Assembly (NCBI GenBank): GCA_025331445.1
Contig: JAIWNE010000043.1
Coordinates: 1-64,000, forward strand
Source: Blakeslea trispora
Lineage: Eukaryota > Mucoromycota > Mucoromycetes > Mucorales > Choanephoraceae
Reading direction: 5' to 3'
Length of the DNA: 64,000 bases
Positions 46,024-55,794 of this stretch are shown here, piece by piece. Numbering within the stretch: position 1 is the stretch's first letter; each line of letters opens with the position of its first letter. The notes under the pieces are model-generated. The model ran no database searches, was not told the DNA's origin, and saw only the letters and a program-made list of their open reading frames with translations. The translations under genes and the position numbers were made by a program.

Positions 46024-47318
46024 CAGTGGCCTACAAAAAAATTAAATAATAACCATTCATCCTTTCCCTTCATAGCATTACATAAATGAGCATTGAGCAA
46101 CCAAACAATAATAGCAAAATGGAGAGAACATTGTGCTGAATTAGTTTGAGTGGTTTTTGAAGCAAAGGTATAAAAACTTATTCAAGGAAAGAGGGCGTTA
46201 ATAGTGGGTAGGTCCCCCTTTATTACGACACACCTCCTCCATTCTTTGTGGCATATTTTTGATGAGTTTGTTCCGTTGAGCTGGAGCAAGCTCATCCCGC
46301 ACTTTTTTAATATACGCCTGGTGCTCTTCAGGCGAAGAAAAGTGACCTATTCTTTGACGGTGCTTGTGCACAGCCCTCTTCATTTTAACCCAAAGATTTT
46401 CAATGGGATTTAAATCAGGTGATTGAGCAGGCCAAGGCAAAAGCTTAATACCATGATTTTTTTTTCCATTCTTTGGCAACACAGGATTGGTGAACTGGTG
46501 CGTCATCTTCCATCAACACCACATCTTGACGATTGTCAATGAAGTTGTTAAGGGTACTCTCATATACTGAGGACACAAAGCCTCTTCCCTTCCTCTCTCC
46601 TTCACCCAAGAAAGCCAAATCAGACTTACAGCCATATTGAATGGCTCCTCAAACCATGGTGCTAATCCTACTACTTCTAAAAGATGATGCCAGGCAGTCC
46701 TGATGATGCTTTTCATCTTCTCTGCACCAGACAAGAATGGCCTGTGAGCTCTTACCATTCTCAAAGGAGCTTTCGTCAGTGAAAAAGACTTTTTTCCAGT
46801 CATCTACTGTCCAACTTCGATACTCCTTGGCAAATGCATATCTCAATAGCTTGTGTGCTTTGTTCAAAAAGGGTTTCTTGGCAGCTACACGGCATCTGTA
46901 CCCCCCATGAGATGCAATGCTCGATGAACGGTATTCTCATAAACATTTTGAGGAACCAAGGCAGTCAACTCGGCCAAAGTAAGCCTTCTGTCGCGTTGGA
47001 TTGCTCTAACTAAGGCTCTACGACTACGATCGCTCAACTTTGGAGGTCTCCCTGAGCCTGGGCTTCGAGCAACGGAACATCTTTGGTTGAACTTCCTAAC
47101 GATGGTGTAAACCGTTTGTGATTTGATCCCCAATCTTCTCGCAATTTCAGCAGATCTCATGCCGAAATTTCAAAGGTTGATGATCATTTGCTTTTCTTCT
47201 TCAGTTAAGTGTGTTCTGGTGCTCATGTTCAATTTAAAAAGTGCTTGAAAGAAGTGTCTTATGTTGAAATATCATGATAGGAAATTCAAAAATTATTTAA
47301 TATTTTTATAGGTCACTG
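46024..47318 (-). mobile_element. Tc1/mariner transposon (1,295 bp) with 27-bp terminal inverted repeats
   Basis: The left end starts CAGTGGCCTACAAAAAAATT at 46024, and the right end (47292-47318) is its near-perfect inverse, starting CAGTGACCTATAAAAATATT on the minus strand. The 27-bp repeats differ at a few positions. Both ends are flanked by TA (46022-46023 and 47319-47320), the target duplication of Tc1/mariner. The element carries one broken transposase gene on the minus strand. Confidence 0.93.
46198..47226 (-). pseudogene. Tc1/mariner transposase, inactivated
   Basis: The reading frame starts at 47226 (MSTRTHLTEEEKQ) and meets an in-frame TGA after INL, then continues as NFGMRSAEIARRLGI, a helix-turn-helix DNA-binding domain, and GRPPKLSDRSRRALVRAI. 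After VHRALHLMG a frameshift moves the sequence to frames encoding KVFFTDESSFENGKS (first catalytic Asp), then MEDDAPVHQS (second), and WPAQSPDLNPIENLW (third acidic region), ending GGPTHY. The frame changes and the stop make it inactive. The DDE signature identifies the superfamily. It is the only gene in the element. Confidence 0.88.
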
Positions 47319-47320
47319 TA

Positions 47321-47799
47321 CTTAGTTCTACGCTTAACCAATATGAGAAAGTTGATGATGATAACAAAGGCATTCAGTATTATATAAATAGCTTTCGCTG
47401 TTACAACAATTTCGATCCTTAGCTTGTTCTTTATTTTACAATAAAGAGCACATAGTCTCAAGCAGATCACTTCCCCTCCCCAAGTTTCTCTCATCTTCTC
47501 AAATATGCTTACACCTGCTCTTCAGTAACAATACATAGAGATGTGAAAGGCGCTTTTTTTTTTGTTTTTTTTTTGTTTTAGCTTAGATCTGCTATCTGTC
47601 AAAAATAGTCATGGTATGAGCTCTGATTTTTCTGGTGTTTCGTGATTTGTTGGGTCTTCCTTTTAATGTTTCGTATCTGTGCTTCTGTACAAGAAGCAAT
47701 GCGTTGGCGACCTATGAAGCATGACTAATCTTGGTTGTAAGAACTCGGTGTGAAAGACATGCAAAAAAGGCACTAATTTTCACTTGGGGATCATCCATT
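47321..47799. other. spacer between the Tc1 element and the RMD1 remnant
   Basis: About 480 bp with T runs at 47552-47575 and no recognisable coding motif. It may include the decayed 3' part of the RMD1-like gene. Confidence 0.4.
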
Positions 47800-48140
47800 G
47801 TTCTCCCTCATAGACATATTGACTGAGCCATAATTTTAGCAATCTTTTACGGTATTGTTATAGATGAAAATAACGTATTTTAGCTGACATACTCAGATAT
47901 GAACAGAGATTCGTACGATACAGCGGGGTGGTACTATAATAATATCGTTGTAGATGCGAGGCTGATAACACTCGTTATAATGGCATTCAAGTCCTTCTGG
48001 ACCTAACTTCTCTTCTTCAAAGGGCTCTAGCTCTTTTAACTAAATCAACTCTTGTTCTAGTGTCATTCCCCAAAATGCAATGGCATCATAGTCAAAGACA
48101 AACATCTCAGGCAAAATATGCGTTACTGGCAGTTTTTTTT
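47800..48140 (-). pseudogene. RMD1/RMND1-like (DUF155) gene fragment
   Basis: On the minus strand from about 48132 the sequence reads LPVTHILPEMFVFDYDAIAFWG, then MTLEQELI, an in-frame TAG, and LKELEPFEEEKLGPEGLECHY followed by QPRIYNDIIIV. The FDYDAIAFWG and PRIYNDII motifs with an acidic helix between them are the hallmark of the RMD1/RMND1 family (DUF155), proteins of mitochondria or membranes in yeast and animals. Further left, KIMAQSICL echoes the family's ALAQS segment but in a shifted frame. No start codon, the internal stop and the missing flanks make it a relic; an intact copy is presumably elsewhere. Confidence 0.75.
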
Positions 48141-48370
48141 TTCTTACAGCAGAAGGGGGGGGGGGCTATAATCAAGCCTTAGTTTATGCCTCTCTCTTTT
48201 TTTTTTTAGCTTCTTGTTTCAGTAGCTTTCTGAATAAGCTTCATCATTATAGTATGACACAAATTGTATTCTTCATCAACAATGTCAATTGTTATGCTCA
48301 ATGCATCACTTTTCTATATGTATGATCAAAGTATTTTTTTTTTTTTAAAAAAAAAGAAGACTGTTTTTAT
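48141..48370. other. spacer between the RMD1 relic and the rDNA-intron gene
   Basis: Contains a poly-G run at 48157-48166, poly-T at 48200-48210 and an A/T-rich stretch near 48333-48356. It is probably the 3' flank of the gene ending at 48371. No feature recognised. Confidence 0.4.
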
Positions 48371-50082
48371 TCACCACTTGTAGAAATCATCATTGATTTC
48401 TGGCCATTTTTTGGCAGTGTCTTGAATCTTATATGTTTGCTTTAAAAAGCAATTGTTCTCAATGGTCGTATTTGACCCAAACTCCGAGCGATCTTTTGCC
48501 AATACGCCTTTGATTGATTGTGCTTCTTCAACTACTTCATCCTATAAAAGTTGTGGTTAACGAATGAATTGACGATTTAGTGAGCTGAAGCATACCTTGT
48601 AGCAAAACAATTGCTCTAACCAAGGGCCGGCAGAACGGATTGCTCTATTGGCATCATTTGGGTATTTGATTGTACGGCCGTATTGGTAGGGAATATAGTA
48701 GCCTGGGGCTGCGAGGTGGAGGGAGGAGAAAACAGCTTTCAAACCTAAGACAGTTACAATTTAGCTGTATGTCTATGTATTACTCAAAACTAGATACTTT
48801 ACCACAAACTTGGCCAACGATGACCTTTTTGCTCTTGGCTTGGCTAAAATCAAGTCTACAATCTCTTATCTTTCGATTCAGCATTGCCTTTGCCTCGCCA
48901 AGTACTTTCACTCTGTCTCTCTTAACAGCACCGGGATTGTCACCACTCTTCTTGAATTCAATGTTTGAGATATCAAACATGTGTTCACAAAGACGGAGAT
49001 CAACCTTGAAAGTTTCATTTTTTGTGTCACCCCTATTTCTGCAATAGTAAAACAAAATAAAATCAGTAAGCAAAGATAATAGATGCTATGTTTGTATGAT
49101 GCCTTACCAGACCAACTCAACGCCAGTGTCTTCAAATAGAGGAGCCCAGGTTTTTATTATTGGACTCCATTCAGGGGAGTCCTTCCACTTGCTCAAGAAG
49201 TCATCTTCTGAGCTCAATATCTTGTAGCTATTACAAGCAAGTAAGAGAAAGATCCAAACGAACAGTAAACACTGGTACACTTACATATTTGCCATAATAA
49301 CTGTCTTTCTTTTATCATCACCGCTCAGATCGAATGACTTGATCATCAACACCTTGTACCTTTCATTGCAGCCCATCTAATAAAATACATAGGTTTAAAT
49401 AAGTAATGAATTAAATACGTATATACAGTGATGTATTACTTTGTTCAAACTATTGTATAGCTCTACTAAATTATCTTTGGGCTCAGGAACTGTCAACCGA
49501 CGGACTTCAAACCTTGTCTTCAACTCATCTGCAGCTTTGTATTGTCCAGGTTTATAGATATGTAAATGAGTATAAAAAGACCTGGTTTATTAATATTAAA
49601 TTACAGCTAACTTTAAGTACTAATTTAGAAGTAGTCACAATATTAGACTTGACAGCTTCACGGCTGATATTCAATCGTTGCATATAATCGTTGTCATGTA
49701 TATCAACAATCGAGTTCAAGGAAAGTCCAAAAAAAAAAACGCTTTAGTAGGAATTGTCATGTATTCAGGTATCTGAAACTAGCCCTGAAAATGGATGGCG
49801 CTTAAGCGTGTTACCCATACTTCTCCGTCAATGTAAAAGCGACGCATTGACGAGTAGGCAGGCGTGGAGGTTTTTATAAGCTGTTAAGAAGCTCTTGGCG
49901 TGAGCCGGAGTGAAACAGCCTCTAGTGCAGATCTTGGTGGTAGTAGCAAATATTCAAATGAGAACTTTGAAGACTGAAGTGGAGAAAGGTTCCTGGAGAA
50001 CATCAGTTGGTCCAGGGTTAGTCGATCCTAAGAGATAGGGAAGTTCCGTTTTTTCAAAGTGCCCAATTCTTTGGGTCGCCTA

Positions 50083-50113
<31 letters not shown>

Positions 50114-50549
50114 TAGGACAAGGATTCATTGTAACATACGCTGCGTAATATCTTTCAAGCATGTTCATGTTTTTAAAGTTCTTTCTGCAGCATTCGAGGC
50201 CAAACTTTCTTGCTGTATGCATCAGTGATCTTGAGTGTCCTAGCACTGTGACACCATCGCTATCATCAACATCTGTCTATATTACAAATATAAAACAGTT
50301 ATGCGAAATTGTATTACAGATAAACTATTTTTCTTTTTACCTTTGACTCTACTATAGCTCCTTCCACTACTACTTCTAGTTATGAAAAGCGCGTCAATTT
50401 AATGCAACGAGCATAATGATTGAGTTCAGATCAAGCAGTTACCTTCTTGTGTTTTTATTCTTTTTATGAAACGTGTGCTAATATTAGCTGTTCCTTCTGT
50501 GTTCAAAATAATGTTGCTGTTGGTTGCGTTAATTATGTTATTGGACATG
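48371..50549 (-). CDS. uncharacterised multi-exon protein with a long rDNA-containing intron
   Basis: Reads leftward from an ATG at 50549 (MSNNIINATNSN) to a TGA at 48371. Many short exons join in frame: KRIKTQE joined to EVVVEGAIVESK, then TDVDDSDGVTVLGHSRSLMH with TARKFGLECC, then NMLERYYAA. Next comes an intron at 49742-50139, then SLNSIVDIHDNDYMQRLN, YKAADELKTRFEVRRLTVP, NERYKVLMIKSFDLSGDDKR, PIIKTWAPLFEDTGVELVW, VDLRLCEHMFDISNIEF, LHLAAPGYYIPYQYGR, RSAGPWLEQLFCYK, and DDFYKW. Total length is roughly 470-500 aa. No named domain is recognised; the VLGHSRSLMHTARKFG and LFEDTGVELVW segments recall uncharacterised protein families repeated in Mucorales. One acceptor needed choosing: AAATAG after VELVW avoids a stop. 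Confidence 0.55.
49776..50142 (+). rRNA. 28S (LSU) rRNA fragment, inserted, non-functional
   Basis: The plus strand reads AACTAGCCCTGAAAATGGAT then GGCGCTTAAGCGTGTTACCC, GACGAGTAGGCAGGCGTGGA, CCTCTAGTGCAGATCTTGGT, AAATGAGAACTTTGAAGACT, GGGTTAGTCGATCCTAAGAG and ATCGAAAGGGAAACAGGTTA. These are conserved stretches of nuclear large-subunit rRNA in correct order and spacing. The segment is only about 370 nt, has no rDNA flanks, and lies antisense inside the intron of the surrounding gene. A T run and base changes in variable loops suggest a dead copy. Confidence 0.93.
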
Positions 50550-50755
50550 TTGGTTGTGATAAGTCGGCTAAGCGAAATGAGTCTCCTTTAAAAGTAAGGA
50601 AAGATATGAAGGTGGTTTTTATTTGCTGCACGTATTTTTGAGAAACAAAGAAAGCGGTACTCAACAAAGAGACATGTAAAAAAAGATACGTAAATTGGCT
50701 TAAAATAAATATCTTGTGATTTAAATTCAGCACCAATAAAATATGTAGAATCATT

Positions 50756-50974
50756 TATAGAGATATATTCAAAAAGTTTCACCCTGAAATTTATCTGTGA
50801 TTGACAACTATTCTGCAGGAAATAGACTTGCATGAAACATGATATCATGGTTAGAAAGCTCTTTTTCTTCCCAAGCATACTACGACATCCTGATTCATGC
50901 AAGTCTATCTCCTGCAGAATAGTTGTCAATCACAGATAAATTTCAGGGTGAAACTTTTTGAATATATCTCTATA
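50756..50974. mobile_element. fold-back MITE, 81-bp inverted repeats (copy A)
   Basis: The left arm is 50756-50836 and the right arm 50894-50974; they are inverse complements over 81 bp with one mismatch. The outer ends start TATAGAGATATATTCAAAAA, and the 57-bp centre contains GGTTAGAAAGCTCTTTTTCT. No coding capacity. The same arm ends and centre occur in the second copy at 55993-56207, and the arm ends and GGTTAGAAAGC motif also occur at the ends of the transposons near 62,640 and 63,540. Confidence 0.93.
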
Positions 50975-51194
50975 ATTTCTACCCTCTAACATGATGTTAA
51001 CATTGCATTAGAATGCTTTTCGATCGATATGCTGTCTGTCGATTCTCTTTTTGTAGAAATTGGATGTTTTGAATAATGAGACAATAGAAAGTACTCTGTG
51101 ATCCCTTTGTTCTGATAAAGAGAGATGGCTTTTCTATCTAGTAAAATTACAACAACTATTTATACAAATCGGTTCAAGATTGGTTTACCCGGTT

Positions 51195-51243
51195 AGAGAT
51201 ATATGTCGAAAGTTTCGGGGTGAAACTTTCCACATACATCTCT
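51195..51243. repeat. 49-bp palindrome related to the MITE ends
   Basis: AGAGATATATGTCGAAAGTT at 51195 and its near-inverse ending ACATACATCTCT at 51243 form 22-bp arms around GGGGT. The arms share the AGAGATATAT...AAAGTTTC pattern of the fold-back MITEs, so this is probably a collapsed pair of element ends. The spacer from 50975 to 51773 around it holds no gene. Confidence 0.7.
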
Positions 51244-51773
51244 ATTTGAGCTCAAGAAGTTGGTCGATTACAAGTTTCTATACGTTAGAAACTCTAACTC
51301 TTTGCTCAAAGAAAATAAACATGAATCCCTTTGTCGTCTAAAAAAAACAAAGTTTGATAACAATAAACAAGCTTTCACTGTCAACATCAATGAGTAATTC
51401 TTTTCACAAGCAAGAACACAAAAAAAAAGGAGTCTTTTAGCTCAGGCCTTATTTGTACCGCGACAATTAGATTGTTTTTCTAGATCCTGAATCTACTTGT
51501 CTCATTTGTCTTCATCGACAAGGTATACGACGAGAGAAATGAGTTTTAGATTGAGCCTAAGCTCGTCTTTTGCTTATTAAGGAAGCTTGATTTCAGGTCT
51601 AAATTCAATGCAAATAATGACTGGTAGTACAAGCTTATCCGTTTAATATGTTAGTTGTTCTTATGTATCAATTAGATGAGCACTCGCATAGAAAAAAATC
51701 TAGTTGAATGACCTGCTTCCTTTGGTCTACATCAATTCATAGTAACATCATGAGAAGATAGGAAATAAGGCGT

Positions 51774-52360
51774 TTGTGTTTATTCATCTGCAGATTTCTC
51801 TTTTATGTTCCTTTCCTTTCTCGGGAACAATCCGAAAGTACTTGTAAGCAACAGAAAAAAGTGAAATGCAAAGACCCAATTCGCACATTTTGCTCGTCGA
51901 TATATTGGAAGCAAACGACTGATTCCATGTCTTCACTCTCCAGCATGCGTCGCCCTTTATATATGCATAGAACTGATTTTTTTTTTGCTGGCACACTTAA
52001 CAAAAAAAGATTAGATCGTTTTGAAGACTGTTCTCTTAAAGAGCAGCTCTCAATCAGATATACGTGCAGCTCTGAACGAGAATATCAACAAATCGCCACA
52101 ACGATCTTCCAAACACACACTGCTGCAACCATCAGCTATCCTCAAAATCAATGCTTTCTCCTTCAACAGGCTCGCTCTTTTCAACTTGCTCTTACATACA
52201 GACCAAAAATTGTTCGGCAGAATCGAGCTCAATGGATTACCAATAAAAATCACACTTGGTATTGGCTTCCAAATCAACCAAGTCAGTTGCCTGCTTGTGA
52301 TGTACTCTGACGGTGGCAGGAGAGCTTCTCCTTTTAGGGCTCAAAATGGGCTTCCTTAGT
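51774..52360 (+). other. region of overlapping open frames, coding status uncertain
   Basis: Both strands carry overlapping open frames here. The plus strand has a 178-codon frame from 51774 rich in Ser, Gln and Arg, and another from 52021 encoding LLKSSSQSDIRAALNEN; the minus strand is open too. None shows a family motif or splice structure. It may be a decayed exon or chance open sequence of favourable composition. Confidence 0.2.
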
Positions 52361-52550
52361 CGTCAAAAAAACCAACAATGAAGCATAAAGGCAAAAACTA
52401 ATGGTCTCAACAAGTTCATGGTCTTTAGGCTGACTATTACGTTTTTTCTTTGCACTGTTTGCTTTGTTTGCAAGTTGTTCCAGAGAAAAGAAAAAAGAAA
52501 AAAGGAATACTTGTATCTGCCACTAGCATTTCTTGACTGCTTAGTCTTTG

Positions 52551-52620
52551 CTTCTTCTTTCTTCTTCTTTCTTCTTCTTTCTTCTTCTTTCTTCTTCTTT
52601 CTTCTTCTTTCTTCTTCTTT
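52551..52620. repeat. pyrimidine microsatellite, TTCTTCTTTC-type, about seven copies
   Basis: A 10-bp unit CTTCTTCTTT repeats about seven times with few changes. Open frames on either strand across it encode only Phe/Leu/Ser or Lys/Glu repeats. No gene is implied. Confidence 0.9.
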
Positions 52621-52713
52621 TGCATAAACAAGCTATAGCATTTGGATCCTTTTCTTGGCTGCGCCTTTCTCCTCTGTCAAACGAGTAGTAATAGTCTGTA
52701 CGCTTTAACATAT

Positions 52714-54720
52714 TTAGCCCTTTTGTGCTTTTAGGTCATCTTGCAGTCTTTGTTGTAAAGTGCAAGTCTCAAAGATGGTAGCATCAGTAAGCAGGAACTG
52801 TTCATACTTATCCTTTCCATCTTTTGGGACAGATCTGAAGCTCAATTTTTTATTGTTTTTGCGGTTCTGACTATGTGGGATCTGTTCAAGGAAGTGCGCA
52901 TCTTGATTCTCTCCATATGCGATCTGCCTTTGAAAACAGCATATCCATATTTTGCTCTTTCGAAATCCTGTGAAAGAGTAAAGTAAGCAAACAACACAAT
53001 CAGAGTCAACAATTCATGAAGAGTAGTATCAGTTTCAAGACAAGACAAGACAAGACAAAGAGTTTTTTTTATTACAAACAAACTTCTGTGGAAGAAGATG
53101 CTTTTGCATTGGTTGAGGTCTTGACAGTTGGATGTCCAAAATCATAGATTTCTTTTAGGTCTGTATAATCTAAAAGACGCCATTCAACAATTGAACTGTT
53201 GTTGTTTACAACACAATGACTTTCATACAACTTGGCTACATCATACAATATGTTCAGTTGAGAGCCAAAGTTAAGGACTTCTTGAAAAGTGGAAGGAAGG
53301 GAGATTCTTCCAGCATCCAATAACAAGCAAACACCAGAAGAAAAAAGACAAATGGAAACCTATTTATATGGTCAGTCTTTGTAGCAGTTTGCCTATTCAA
53401 AACGCACCATTGGTTTGGAAATCCAAGCATGTCTTCAGCTTGCATTCCCTCAAGCTAACTAGACCAAAGACACGGATTCTGTGCAAATCAAGAGCATGCC
53501 GATCTGCAGATGAATGGCCGCCCTTGATTTCGCCTATGACATTTGTCACTTTGTCACTTTGTCGCTGTTACCTGCTTCTACTACAAAGTCAGGTTTACGC
53601 CCGCTCAAAGCCGAGCACGAGGGGAATAACACAACGTTACAACTATTCAGAGCGTAAGGATACTGTTCTTTTCGTCGTCTCTATCTGAACTTACCCATGG
53701 GCATCATGGCTTGGGCTAAGCTTGAAAATTTGACAAGCAGCAGAAATAACGCCTGATTGTATGCGCATTTCTGTGCTTTCTTTTTTTTCTCTCTCTTCGG
53801 TCATATGAGGCATCCTGCGGAACATAAACCAAGGTAGGCTAATATAGCTGGCTTACATCAGCTTCAGACTTCTCATAAGATTAGTTCCAGCTTTGTCTTT
53901 CTTTATGCTGAACTTTCTTTTCAGACAATGAAACTTGTCCTCAAGAAGATCATAGTCTTTATCGAAGCGACAGTCCTAATTCTCTTTCAATCAGTATTTA
54001 CTACTCGAGTAAAGCAGCAGGTTTCGAAAACTTACTTCAAATGCATCTTCGATTTCTTGTCTCAACGGTGCTGGGAGTCTTGATGGCACTCCGTATTGCT
54101 CCAGTCTTGACTTTTGAGCAAACTCCTTGAATGACTGTCGAAGGGCTTCTTTCATCTCATGATTTGTATGGTCAAGCAATACGACTCTCTGAACAGCACT
54201 ATATAAAAAGTTAGCTATTCGCTACAGTGTGTTGATGAATTTAATGACAACACTTACAAAAGCTTATTCAAACCATTGCAGAAGCTATGTGCCTTGGAGC
54301 ATTTGCCGTAGTTTGCAAATTGCTCAGTGGCATTTTTGCGATACCCGTTGAAAAAAGTTGTCATCAAACTTCAGGTCTCCAGTCAAATTTCCTTTGAGGT
54401 TTTCAAAGCTATGATGTGAATGAATTTTTTCTCTTCATAAATAATTTTGTTTTTCATATACATACAGTTGCTGGAGCCTGAAATTCGATCACTTTTTATA
54501 ATCAAAACTCAGCGTTAAAGATGCATAAACTAAAAGACACATTAGTGATTCAAGACAATGTCCAATTGAGCTCTGTTTTTCGTCATTAAAAAAAAACCGG
54601 GCTAATACTTTGTTATATTACCTTTAGCATCAATGACGGCTTGACAGAGGTCCTTCATGTTGTTCACTAGGCGAACAAGTAGATCAAGTGGCGGCTCTTT
54701 TAAAAAGAATGAAATATTGA
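52714..54720 (-). pseudogene. decayed multi-exon gene with PD-(D/E)XK-like signature
   Basis: Minus-strand coding pieces, in order from about 54720: EPPLDLLVRLVNNMKDLCQAV, SFENLKGNLTGDLKFDDNFF, a frame change to NGYRKNATEQFANYGKCSKA, then LLDHTNHEMKEALRQSFKEF and SRLPAPLRQEIEDAFE, then DCRFDKDYDLLEDKFHCLKR, then GRKPDFVVEAGNSDKVTK before a stop. After a frame change come NVIGEIKGGHSSADRHALDL and HRIRVFGL, later LLLDAGRISLPSTFQEVLNF and YDVAKLYESHCVV, and an end reading EQFLLTDATIFETCTLQQRL near 52740. Stops and frame changes show decay. KPDFVV followed about 25 residues later by GEIKG fits a PD-(D/E)XK nuclease core. Such families are expanded in Mucorales as I recall; function unknown. Confidence 0.55.
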
Positions 54721-55004
54721 TTGTTGTCATCATCATGCCAGATATGCTTTATTTAATACCCGATCGAACCTAAGTTTCCTGTGATTGTAACTACATGGCC
54801 ATTAGAAAGCAGAACAGGAAGGTGACAACTTCAATTTTGCAGCTCCACTTTAGTGCTTCTCATTTTTTGCCATGCAATAACAACTTCCTGGATCTCATTG
54901 GCCGAAATAAACTGACGTCAGTCTATAGCCAAAATATTAGTCTTCAAAAAATTAACTTGACCAACTTTTTTTGTTTCTTTGTCAACACATTTTGGCCCAA
55001 TACA
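54721..55004. other. spacer before the tandem repeat
   Basis: About 280 bp with an unsupported short frame at 54795-55016 that runs into the tandem repeat. No feature recognised. Confidence 0.4.
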
Positions 55005-55602
55005 GTTAGCAATTAATAGACTAGGTCTTGAGCTGCTGTATTGTCAGGACTGTGCCTAGGAGCATATAGATGGATAAGCAATTAATAGACTGAGTCTTGA
55101 GCCCCGTCTGTACCGAAAGTGCAGTCCTGTTTGGCCACTCGCGTCTCTCTACATTACATGCGTTTGCAAAGGTGACTATATAGTCCTGCTTGATTCTTGT
55201 AGAGGATCATTACTAACTGTACGCTCTCCCTCTCTTGTAGGTTCTTTCCAAGGTTATTCGGCCCAGTACAGTTAGCAATTAATAGACTGAGTCTTGAGCT
55301 GCTGTATTGTCAGGACTGTGCCTAGGAGCATATAGATGGATAAGCAATTAATAGACTGAGTCTTGAGCCCCGTCTGTACCGAAAGTGCAGTCCTGTTTGG
55401 CCACTCGCGTCTCTCTACATTACATGCGTTTGCAAAGGTGACTATATAGTCCTGCTTGATTCTTGTAGAAGAGCACTACTAACTGTACGCTCTCCCTCTC
55501 TTGTAGGTTCTTTCCCAGGTTATTTGGCTCAATGCAGTTAGCAATTAATAGACTAGGTCTTGAGCCCCGTCTGTACCAAAAGTGCCGCCCTGTTTGGCTG
55601 AA
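55005..55602. repeat. 266-bp tandem repeat, about 2.25 copies
   Basis: GTTAGCAATTAATAGACT begins copies at 55005, 55271 and 55537, so the period is 266 bp. The first two copies are nearly identical, with a few substitutions such as GAGGATCATTACT versus GAAGAGCACTACT. The third breaks off after about 65 bp. Inside each full copy the motif AGCAATTAATAGACTGAGTC occurs again about 80 bp downstream, so the unit is itself partly duplicated. No coding frame, tRNA or 5S sequence was recognised. It could be a local satellite or a relic of an element's flank. Confidence 0.92.
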
Positions 55603-55794
55603 CATTATAACAATATGCGGTGTGGTGATTTCACCATATGATACATAAAATCAGATACTAAAAATGATATCTAACAAAAGAACTATTTATTTAAAATACG
55701 ATATACAACTAAATTACTAGAAGCTCAACATAATGTAAAGAGTGAAAGCTAATAAGCACATTAAAAATTCATAAAGCTTATAAACGGGTACTTA

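Noticed and set aside
45955..48166. Poly-G runs as G-quadruplex signals
   Set aside because: Single G runs (45955-45963 and 48157-48166) without the four-run spacing; likely homopolymer noise.
49726..49745. Apparent frameshift in the rDNA-intron gene at an 11-T run (minus strand)
   Set aside because: Reading straight through needs 12 T, but using the CTAAAG acceptor at 49742 puts the run in frame (one residue, then Phe-Phe-Phe-Gly-Leu-Ser), so no mutation is required.
50756..50974. LTR or retrotransposon interpretation of the long inverted repeats
   Set aside because: The arms are inverted, not direct, and have no primer-binding site or coding capacity, so a MITE fits better.
51774..52310. 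178-codon plus-strand ORF
   Set aside because: Several frames on both strands are open over the same span, no motif is seen and no splice signals support it, so it is listed only as uncertain.
55005..55602. CRISPR-like array
   Set aside because: The repeat unit is 266 bp without short identical repeats and unique spacers, and the genome is eukaryotic.
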